From an uncultured Bacilli bacterium (GTDB lineage Bacteria; Bacillota_I; Bacilli_A; RF39; UBA660): a stretch of DNA of 18,252 nucleotides. Every line of letters begins with the position of its first letter. Within the stretch, counting starts at the first letter, position 1. The DNA is taken from contig CANRBD010000010.1 of assembly GCA_947628765.1 (NCBI GenBank), positions 1-18,252 of the forward strand, read 5' to 3'. Position numbers and translations under genes: made by a program. Of the stretch, positions 8,600 to 13,849 are shown piece after piece. The notes under the pieces were generated by a model. It made no database searches, was not told where the DNA came from, and worked only from the letters and a program-made list of their open reading frames with translations.

Positions 8600-9259
8600 C
8601 TATTTGCCGAAAAATTTTAAAATTAAATCTACCTCAATTTCTAATGGGTCGATAAAGCGGTTATCTAAATTTAATTGTCCTTTTAAAACTGATAATTCAG
8701 TGCAGCCTAAAATAAATGCTTCGGCATCAAGATTATTAGTTATATCATCAATTTCTTCTTTAGATACTTCAAGACCTTTTTTAACGCGACCATAAATAAT
8801 ATTAGTAACCTTTTCTTGGTTAGCTAAAACATATTCAATATTATATTTTTCTAATTCTTTTTGATATAATTTAGATTTTACTGTTCCTAAAGTAGCTAAG
8901 ATAGCAACCTTTTTAAGACCTTTATCTTTAATATAAGCTACGGTATTAGCTACGATATTACTAATTGGAATATTTATTTCTTCTTGCAGTTGCTCATGAA
9001 AATAACATGAAGTATTACAAGGTATAGAAATCATTTTAACGCCTAGTTTTTCAAGTAACTGACAGTCTTTTAGTAATAGGGGGTAGGGGTTTTCTTTAGA
9101 GTGATCTAAAATATAACTAGTACGATCTGGAATACTGGCATGACTTAGTAAGATAATATCTAAATGATCTTGATCTTTAGATGCCTTAGTTTTTTTTGTA
9201 ATCATTTCATACAAATAAGTACTAGCTAAAGGTCCAACTCCACCGATAATTCCTAACAT
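8600..9259 (-). CDS. racD: Aspartate racemase
   Basis: 219 residues of the Asp/Glu racemase family, which interconverts L- and D-aspartate by a two-cysteine, cofactor-free mechanism. The N-terminal GIIGGVGPLAS is the aspartate racemase fingerprint. The two catalytic cysteines are both present: Cys81 in PCNTS and Cys186 in GCTE. The ATG follows the stop codon of the upstream ligase gene with no base between them, and its ribosome binding site (GGATGGTGAT) is inside that gene, so the two are translationally coupled. The pairing of aspartate racemase with a D-aspartate ligase is the arrangement known in Enterococcus faecium and lactococci, where it supplies D-Asp for the wall cross-bridge. Confidence 0.88.
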   Translation of the reverse strand: MLGIIGGVGPLASTYLYEMITKKTKASKDQDHLDIILLSHASIPDRTSYILDHSKENPYPLLLKDCQLLEKLGVKMISIPCNTSCYFHEQLQEEINIPISNIVANTVAYIKDKGLKKVAILATLGTVKSKLYQKELEKYNIEYVLANQEKVTNIIYGRVKKGLEVSKEEIDDITNNLDAEAFILGCTELSVLKGQLNLDNRFIDPLEIEVDLILKFFGK

Positions 9260-10480
9260 TTAATCACCATCCTTTGGCGGATATAATTTATATAATTTAT
9301 AATCTTTCATATAGATGCGATTTATCCAAAATAAACGATATAAATTAGTATCTTTAGAGTATTTTAAAGTATAAGTATATTTTTTTTCTTTAATTAAATT
9401 TAAAGCTTCTTGTAAAACTTCTTTATTATATACATATTTATAAAGCATTTTTTTAGGTGTCGCTAACCATAGATGTTTATTATAATTGTAAACAGTGTCT
9501 TTATTTTCATTTAAAATATAATCCTCGACTAAATATTTGCTTAGATTATATCCAGCAGCTGTTGTGAAGAAGCTACTGCGACCTTGTCTAATATTAATTT
9601 CAAATAATTTAAATTTGTTATCACGATAGTCATATTTAAAATCAAAATTAGAAAAACCAACATAACCAATTTTTTCTAAAAATGTTTTTATTTGCTTATA
9701 TAATTCCCTGTTGCCATCAGAAATAATGGCTTTATAATTACCAACTCCATATGGTGTATGTTCTTCTAAAATGCATCTACCTAGACACATCATTTTGACC
9801 TTACCTTTTTGATTTGAGTAACAGTTTAAAACCCACATGGTGTCATCATTACCAGGAATAAAATCTTGAACGATTATATGTCCTTGATAATTGGAATTAA
9901 AAATATCTGTAATTACTTTTTTAAGTTCATCTTCACTATTAACTTTATAACTTTTTTCTTTACCATCAAATTTCACTTTTGAATATTCCGTACTATTAGA
10001 TGGTTTAACAGCAACAGGATAATCAAAAGGTAAAGAAATATTATCTTTATTTTCTTTAGTCACGATAAAAGTTTTAGGATAATCTAAATTATATTTTTCA
10101 CAGATCTCATAAAAAGCTTCTTTATCCTCTAATTTATCTTTCAATTTTTTATCCATAAATGGAATAATAAAATACTCTTTTAATAAATCGCGATTATCGA
10201 CAATTAAATTTGTATACCATTCAGCGCATGATAGTAAAATTAATTTATCGTATTGCTTTTTATAAGTATTGGCAATTTCCATTAAGGCCTTTTTAAAAAC
10301 TTCATTAGTATCTAAATTAGGATATATTTTAACATCTATGATTTTACTATATTTGGTTTCTAAAAGAGGGGCTTTGCCTAAAGCTAAAGAGCGAACCTTA
10401 TATTCTTCATGAAAACTACGAGCCAAACCATAGGCATTGGCATCAGTTCCTAATATGATTGGTAAAAAACTTTTTTTCAC
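9260..10480 (-). CDS. ATP-grasp D-aspartate ligase (peptidoglycan cross-bridge), probable
   Basis: 406 residues with an ATP-grasp fold of the carboxylate-amine ligase type. Residues 1-110 form the N-terminal Rossmann-like domain. YPVAVKPS at 154-161 carries the ATP-binding lysine (Lys159). Asp280 and the FEINIRQGRSS segment (293-303, Glu294 and Asn296) match the metal-binding and active-site region of Aslfm-type enzymes. The known family member Aslfm activates the beta-carboxyl of D-Asp with ATP and links it to the lysine side chain of the peptidoglycan precursor. The start is a GTG at 10480 after AGGTGATTT. It is the first gene of the operon, directly abutting the racemase. The assignment rests on fold plus neighbours; another amino-acid ligase is the alternative. 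Confidence 0.78.
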   Translation of the reverse strand: MKKSFLPIILGTDANAYGLARSFHEEYKVRSLALGKAPLLETKYSKIIDVKIYPNLDTNEVFKKALMEIANTYKKQYDKLILLSCAEWYTNLIVDNRDLLKEYFIIPFMDKKLKDKLEDKEAFYEICEKYNLDYPKTFIVTKENKDNISLPFDYPVAVKPSNSTEYSKVKFDGKEKSYKVNSEDELKKVITDIFNSNYQGHIIVQDFIPGNDDTMWVLNCYSNQKGKVKMMCLGRCILEEHTPYGVGNYKAIISDGNRELYKQIKTFLEKIGYVGFSNFDFKYDYRDNKFKLFEINIRQGRSSFFTTAAGYNLSKYLVEDYILNENKDTVYNYNKHLWLATPKKMLYKYVYNKEVLQEALNLIKEKKYTYTLKYSKDTNLYRLFWINRIYMKDYKLYKLYPPKDGD

Positions 10481-10498
10481 TTAAATCACCTATAAATA

Positions 10499-10527
10499 AT
10501 TATATAATATTTTATAAGGGAAAGCAA
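10499..10527 (-). promoter_or_regulatory. Promoter of the ligase-racemase-amidotransferase operon
   Basis: On the minus strand TTGCTT (10527-10522), exactly 17 bases, then TATAAT (10504-10499). Start of transcription would be near 10492, leaving a very short leader before the GTG at 10480. Confidence 0.65.
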
Positions 10528-10598
10528 ACGTTAAGTGAATGACAGACAAATGTAAATGAAAAAAATGTCAAATAAATCTGTACATTTTTTTCTGGTTG

Positions 10599-10607
10599 TG
10601 ATATAAT
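10599..10607 (+). promoter_or_regulatory. Extended -10 promoter of the 10629-11442 operon
   Basis: TGATATAAT (10599-10607) is a perfect extended -10; no good -35 is visible. The ribosome binding site AAGGTGATT (10615-10623) follows closely. This promoter is divergent from that of the ligase operon; the 148-base gap between the two operons also holds several short ATG(T)CA/TGACA-like words but no convincing operator. Confidence 0.55.
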
Positions 10608-10628
10608 ACATGTCAAGGTGATTGGATT

Positions 10629-11162
10629 ATGATTGAAACAATTAAGGCTACACTTAATTCCAATGAAGCTATCACACTAGAAGTCAAAGACGATTTGTTA
10701 GAACTTGTTCAAATTTTTAATAATCAATTTCCAAACATTGATTTAACAAATCTAAATGAGAGACTTAAAACGTTGGTAATAAAAAGGGAAAGCATGTTTT
10801 TAGTAAAACTTCCGTGTAAGTATAATCCTTTTACCAATGAGCTTTTAATCAATCTTGGACTATTTGAAGAGTGTGATGCGAAACATTGGCTCATGCACTG
10901 TTTACTAGGAATGATTACCGCTAAAGAAAACTATTATGGATTTGCTGGCAGCGAAAATACTTTAGTCGCGCTTAATGAGGGGTATACCGAAATTATTACG
11001 AATAATTTAGTAGGGGATGTAGATAATAATTTCTTTACTGAAGAAATTATTATGACTAATTTAATAGGTAAAGCTATCGGGGAAGAGACTTTCTTTAATG
11101 CCTATTTTGGAAATGACGCTAAAAGTGTAATAAGGGCGATGATTGAAGCGGAGGGTAAGTAA
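10629..11162 (+). CDS. Metallopeptidase-like protein with degenerate zinc motif
   Basis: 177 residues; no named family recognised. The middle resembles small zinc metallopeptidases of Firmicutes: a helix with His86 and His90 (KHWLMHCLLG) followed by a Gly-Phe loop and LNEGYTE at 115-121, where Glu117 would be the third ligand. In an active enzyme the first motif reads HExxH; here the Glu is Trp87. The protein may therefore bind metal without cleaving peptides, or may have no metal. There is no signal peptide or membrane segment, so it is probably cytoplasmic. The stop is one base before the ATG of the next gene, so the two are a coupled pair. Its job is unknown. Confidence 0.7.
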   Translation: MIETIKATLNSNEAITLEVKDDLLELVQIFNNQFPNIDLTNLNERLKTLVIKRESMFLVKLPCKYNPFTNELLINLGLFEECDAKHWLMHCLLGMITAKENYYGFAGSENTLVALNEGYTEIITNNLVGDVDNNFFTEEIIMTNLIGKAIGEETFFNAYFGNDAKSVIRAMIEAEGK

Positions 11163-11163
11163 T

Positions 11164-11442
11164 ATGGATAAGATTCAAAAATTTATTGATGATATGAATA
11201 GTGATTTAGAAAGTAGAAAAAGAGGCCTAGAAACAAACCCATTTGAAAAACAAGCAACATTTATGGAATTATATCCTGGAGTTGCTGTTAAACATCCAGA
11301 ACTTTTATTCTTAAATGAAAATTATTATCCAAACAAGGATAAAGTTGATATCGAAAATAAAGGCGTTGTAATTGCTCGTTTTGAGGAACTTAAAAGAGAA
11401 CGTGATTACAAACAAGATATGTCAATGAAAAAAGCTGCATAA
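11164..11442 (+). CDS. Small charged protein, unrecognised
   Basis: 92 residues from the ATG at 11164, chosen because GGAGGG (11150-11155) lies 8 bases upstream; an in-frame TTG at 11143 would translate that site. N- and C-terminal stretches are charged helices (IQKFIDDMNSDLESRKRGL; ARFEELKRERDYKQDMSM), with a Pro/Tyr-containing middle (ELYPGVAVKHPELLFLNENYYP). No Cys, no signal peptide, no known motif. Coupling to the preceding degenerate metallopeptidase suggests a shared complex or substrate. Function not known. Confidence 0.65.
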   Translation: MDKIQKFIDDMNSDLESRKRGLETNPFEKQATFMELYPGVAVKHPELLFLNENYYPNKDKVDIENKGVVIARFEELKRERDYKQDMSMKKAA

Positions 11443-11466
11443 AGTAGGGAAGCCTGCTTTTTTAAT
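11441..11466 (+). terminator. Intrinsic terminator
   Basis: AAAGTAGG (11441-11448) pairs with CCTGCTTT (11453-11460, one G-T pair) around a GAAG tetraloop, followed by a T tract. It overlaps the stop codon of the preceding gene. Confidence 0.75.
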
Positions 11467-11495
11467 TTGACAAAGGTATAACTCTATGTTATCAT
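11467..11495 (+). promoter_or_regulatory. Strong promoter for the plus-strand antisense RNA
   Basis: Consensus TTGACA (11467-11472), 17 bases, then TATCAT (11490-11495), with TG one base upstream of the -10. No gene-sized reading frame follows, only a terminator at 11581-11620, so the product should be a small RNA beginning near 11502. Confidence 0.75.
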
Positions 11496-11501
11496 GTATA
11501 T

Positions 11502-11618
11502 AGATGAAGGAAACTTCATAAAATAAAAAAGGAACATTCAATGTGTCTTTGTTGAGTGTTGCCAATATTATTTTGATATGTCACCTAATTTAAGCTTAAG
11601 TTAGGTGATTCTTTTATT
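11502..11618 (+). ncRNA. Candidate antitoxin antisense RNA (~115 nt)
   Basis: Bounded by a consensus promoter and a T-rich hairpin terminator, with no reading frame longer than a few codons. It opens with a perfect stem-loop: ATGAAG, GAAA tetraloop, CTTCAT (11504-11519). A second hairpin (11531-11563) and the terminator hairpin (11581-11608) follow. The RNA is complementary to roughly the last 95 bases of the convergent minus-strand mRNA, including its terminator and the stop codon of its 27-residue peptide. That is the geometry of txpA/RatA- and bsrG/SR4-type antitoxins (3' overlap). The role is inferred from layout; the promoter, hairpins and terminator are seen directly. Confidence 0.6.
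11521..11563 (-). terminator. Terminator of the small-peptide mRNA
   Basis: On the minus strand an imperfect hairpin (11563-11531; paired blocks GG/CC, AACA/TGTT and TCAA/TTGA with small interruptions, 10-base loop) is followed by six T, one A and more T (11530-11521). It would end a transcript of about 230 bases started near 11753. Confidence 0.6.
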
Positions 11619-11620
11619 TT
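11581..11620 (+). terminator. Terminator of the antisense RNA
   Basis: TCACCTAA (11581-11588) pairs perfectly with TTAGGTGA (11601-11608), with an inner TTAAGCTTAA palindrome, followed by TTCTTTTATTTT. It lacks a T tract on the minus strand, so it should act mainly on the plus-strand RNA. Confidence 0.75.
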
Positions 11621-11697
11621 AAAATTACAAATAGTAATAATAAAAGTAAAAGGATAATGATAATCAAAGAAGAGATTAGAAAATCTTTTTTTGACAT
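11614..11697 (-). CDS. 27-residue hydrophobic peptide, candidate type I toxin
   Basis: Reads MSKKDFLISS, then a run of about 16 Ile/Leu/Phe/Val residues, ending in a single Lys. This is a single membrane-spanning segment with a short charged N-terminus, as in type I toxins and holin-like peptides; no sequence family is recognised. It has an exceptionally strong ribosome binding site, AGGAGGTGAT (11710-11701), with 7 bases between AGGAGG and the ATG. A promoter lies upstream at 11788-11760 and a terminator downstream, so it has its own mRNA with a leader of about 55 bases. ATCACCT just after the stop codon could pair with the ribosome binding site. The antisense RNA overlaps the stop codon and the 3' region. 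Too short for standard gene callers. Confidence 0.65.
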   Translation of the reverse strand: MSKKDFLISSLIIIILLLLLLLFVILK

Positions 11698-11759
11698 CAC
11701 ATCACCTCCTTCCTTGGCGGAATTCGGCAATCACCCAACCATTAAATGTTCCTATAGCA

Positions 11760-11788
11760 ATTATACTATGAGTTAACAATGTATTCAA
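11760..11788 (-). promoter_or_regulatory. Promoter of the small-peptide mRNA
   Basis: On the minus strand TTGAAT (11788-11783), 17 bases, then TATAAT (11765-11760). It lies immediately after the aquaporin terminator, so the peptide has an independent transcript starting near 11753. Confidence 0.7.
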
Positions 11789-11799
11789 TATACTTCAAC

Positions 11800-11830
11800 A
11801 AAAAATAAGTCAATTAAGACTTATTTTTTT
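11800..11830. terminator. Terminator of the aquaporin gene
   Basis: An 11-base-pair perfect stem (11801-11811 with 11818-11828; core ATAAGTC/GACTTAT) around AATTAA. T tracts follow on both strands. The aquaporin stop codon (11821-11823) is inside the stem. Confidence 0.8.
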
Positions 11831-12471
11831 TCACTAATTACAAATTTGTGGAATAAAGCAGCAAGAGCACCACCAACAAGTGGAGCTACGATGAAGACCC
11901 AAACTTGCGCTAGAGCTTCTCCGCCTTGAAGTAAAGCAGGGCCTAAACTTCTAGCTGGATTAACACTTGTACCAGTAAGACTAATTCCGATTAAGTGCAC
12001 TAATACTAAAGTTAAACCAATAACAAGACCGGCTACACTTCCATATTCTTTTTTAGATGTAACGCCTAGGATAGCTACAACAAAGATAAATGTTAGAATA
12101 ACTTCAACTAGTAAAGCAATCCACATATTTTCTGCACCCATGCTATCACCGAATCCGTTGGCGCCTAAAGCATCAAAACTGCTTAAAATAACACCTAAAA
12201 TTGCTGCCCCGGCAAGAGCTCCAAGAACTTGGGCTATAACATAACCGATAAAATCTTTGACGCTCATTTTCTTTGATAGTAACATGGCTAGCGAAACAGC
12301 TGGATTAACATGGCACCCAGAGATGTTACCGATTGAATATGCCATAGCGACAATGGCTAAACCAAAAGCTAAAGCTGTAGCGACAACATTCGCATCAGTT
12401 ACTACGGCAACTCCGCAACCGATTAGAACTAAGACAAAAGTTCCCACAAATTCTGCGATATATTTTTTCAC
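11821..12471 (-). CDS. aqpZ: Aquaporin (MIP family, AqpZ-like)
   Basis: 216 residues with six hydrophobic segments and the two half-helix NPA boxes that define the family (Asn56-Pro-Ala in HVNPAVS; Asn171-Pro-Ala in SVNPARS). The selectivity filter looks like a water channel rather than a glycerol facilitator: His159 in LVHLIG and Arg174 right after the second NPA match AqpZ, and the spacing is short as in AqpZ rather than GlpF. It would sit in the cytoplasmic membrane and conduct water. The start is a GTG at 12471 after AAAGGAG. It is a single-gene unit with its own promoter and terminator. Confidence 0.93.
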   Translation of the reverse strand: MKKYIAEFVGTFVLVLIGCGVAVVTDANVVATALAFGLAIVAMAYSIGNISGCHVNPAVSLAMLLSKKMSVKDFIGYVIAQVLGALAGAAILGVILSSFDALGANGFGDSMGAENMWIALLVEVILTFIFVVAILGVTSKKEYGSVAGLVIGLTLVLVHLIGISLTGTSVNPARSLGPALLQGGEALAQVWVFIVAPLVGGALAALFHKFVISEKK

Positions 12472-12494
12472 TCGTAATACTCCTTTCTAATCTA

Positions 12495-12524
12495 ATTATA
12501 GCAAAAATCATCTAATTAATGCAA
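12495..12524 (-). promoter_or_regulatory. Promoter of the aquaporin gene
   Basis: On the minus strand TTGCAT (12524-12519), 18 bases, then TATAAT (12500-12495), just upstream of the ribosome binding site. Confidence 0.6.
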
Positions 12525-12544
12525 ATAAATCACCAAAATAAGGC

Positions 12545-12572
12545 TTGAAAAATATAATAAATATGTTATAAT
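12545..12572 (+). promoter_or_regulatory. Promoter of the T-box-pheST operon
   Basis: TTGAAA (12545-12550), 16 bases, then TATAAT (12567-12572) preceded by TGT, an extended -10. Transcription would begin near 12579, at the start of the T-box leader. Confidence 0.7.
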
Positions 12573-12578
12573 GATTGT

Positions 12579-12804
12579 AGCTTTAAAAGGCCGTGACTAA
12601 AGAGTAGTACGAAAACCAAGTTATTTAAAGAAAGCTAGTGGTTGATGAAAACTAGTAATAACCTTTTCCGAATTCACTTTAGTAGCTTTATATGCAAAGA
12701 TATAACGGATAAGCTCGTTATCGCTTTTAAGGTAAGCAAAGCTTACAAATTAAGGTGGTACCACGTAATTTCACGTCCTTATGAGGATGTGATTTTTTAT
12801 TTTT
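12579..12804 (+). promoter_or_regulatory. T-box riboswitch, phenylalanine-specific
   Basis: The conserved T-box sequence AAGGTGGTACCACG is at 12752-12765; its TGGT matches the ACCA end of tRNA-Phe. Stem I is closed by ACTAAAG (12596-12602) with CTTTAGT (12677-12683), and the specifier codon TTC (Phe) is at 12673-12675 just inside the 3' base of the stem. A stem with GTAAGC/GCTTAC at 12732-12746 precedes the T-box. When tRNA-Phe is uncharged it binds the specifier and the T-box bulge, which favours the antiterminator and allows pheST transcription. When charged, the terminator forms. The specifier matches the downstream genes, which confirms the assignment. Confidence 0.95.
12771..12804 (+). 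terminator. Regulated terminator of the T-box
   Basis: TCACGTCC (12771-12778) pairs with GGATGTGA (12785-12792, one G-T pair) around a 6-base loop, followed by a T-rich tract. It is mutually exclusive with the antiterminator made from the T-box sequence. Confidence 0.88.
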
Positions 12805-12816
12805 AGGAGGGATAAA

Positions 12817-13848
12817 ATGGACAATTTATTAAAAGAATTAGAAACAGATTTAAAATCTGTCACTAATGAGCAATCTTTAAACGAAATTAAAACTAAATAT
12901 TTGGGTAAAAAAGGAAGTATTACTGAACTTTCTTCAAAAATAAAAGATTTACCTAATGAAGAAAAAAAAGAGTTTGGAGCTAATTTAAATAAACTTAAAA
13001 CGGCAGCTTCTGATTTAATTGATGCGAAAAAAGAAGCCATTGAAACTGAGAATTTAAATAAAAAATTAGCTAGTGAGAGTATTGATATTAGTTTGCCAAG
13101 CACTAAAATTCCTATGGGAAAACCTAATATAGCCGAAAAAGTTGTTGAAGAAATTGAAGAATTATTGATGTCTATGGGGTATGATGTTGTTGATGGGCCT
13201 GAAATCGAAAAAGATGAGTATAACTTTGAAATGCTTAATGTTCCAAAAGGGCATCCAGCTAGAGATGCTCAAGATACTTTTTATGTTAAAGATGAAGAAT
13301 TATTATTACGTAGTCAAACATCTCCAGTTCAAATAAGAACCATGCTTGAAGGTAAAGGTGAAAAGCCAATTAGAATGATTTGTCCAGGAAAAACATATCG
13401 AAGAGATAATGATGATGCCACACATTCACATCAATTTATGCAGATTGAAGGACTGCTAGTTGATAAAAATGTTAGTTTATCTGATTTAAAAGGAACTTTT
13501 GATGTAATTGCGAAACACTTATTTGGAGAAACTTGCGAAACAAGATTTCGACCTAGTTATTATCCATTTACTGAACCATCAGTAGAAATGGATATAACTT
13601 GTCATGCTTGTCATGGTAAAGGCTGCAGTATTTGTAAAAATACCGGTTGGATGACAATCTCAGGAGCAGGTATGGTTCATCCTCTTGTACTTAAAAACTG
13701 TGGTTATGATCCAAAAGAGTGGCAAGGCTTTGCTTTCGGTTTTGGAGCTGAAAGAATTGCCATGGTAAAATATGGTATTGATGATATAAGAGTTTTTTAT
13801 ACTAATGATTTACGTGAAACAAATAACTTCGATAGGAAGGAGGACTAA
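12817..13848 (+). CDS. pheS: Phenylalanyl-tRNA synthetase alpha subunit
   Basis: 343 residues, the normal length. PheS carries the catalytic class II core of the (alpha-beta)2 enzyme that charges tRNA-Phe. Residues 1-85 are the N-terminal tRNA-contacting coiled coil. Motif 2 is in the GKTYRRDNDDATHSH region (191-205), and motif 3 around GFGAERIAM (308-316). The Cys262/Cys265/Cys270/Cys273 knuckle (CHACHGKGCSIC) is the form common in Gram-positive PheS. The ATG follows AGGAGGG at good spacing, directly after the T-box terminator. The pheT start is one base beyond the stop, with its ribosome binding site inside the pheS end. Confidence 0.97.
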   Translation: MDNLLKELETDLKSVTNEQSLNEIKTKYLGKKGSITELSSKIKDLPNEEKKEFGANLNKLKTAASDLIDAKKEAIETENLNKKLASESIDISLPSTKIPMGKPNIAEKVVEEIEELLMSMGYDVVDGPEIEKDEYNFEMLNVPKGHPARDAQDTFYVKDEELLLRSQTSPVQIRTMLEGKGEKPIRMICPGKTYRRDNDDATHSHQFMQIEGLLVDKNVSLSDLKGTFDVIAKHLFGETCETRFRPSYYPFTEPSVEMDITCHACHGKGCSICKNTGWMTISGAGMVHPLVLKNCGYDPKEWQGFAFGFGAERIAMVKYGIDDIRVFYTNDLRETNNFDRKED

Positions 13849-13849
13849 G

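Larger units (their letters stand above)
11531..11752. repeat. Imperfect inverted repeat enclosing the small-peptide gene
   Basis: Arm 1 is 11531-11566 on plus; arm 2 is 11752-11722 on minus. Both read GGAACATTnAATG, then (after a 7-base insertion in arm 1) GTTGnGTG, TTGCC and AAT. In the minus-strand transcript the arms are the 5' leader and the 3' terminator, and they can pair over about 29 base pairs, the first 13 without interruption apart from one G-U. Confidence 0.7.

Noticed and set aside
11501..11560. Short peptide on the plus-strand RNA (ATG at 11504 or 11540)
   Set aside because: Both frames stop within 4-5 codons, and the first ATG is in the stem of the 5' hairpin.
12771..13103. 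Open frame of 110 codons on the minus strand over the pheS start
   Set aside because: It covers the pheS N-terminus and the T-box terminator, with no promoter or ribosome binding site; it is a by-product of the lysine-rich coiled coil.
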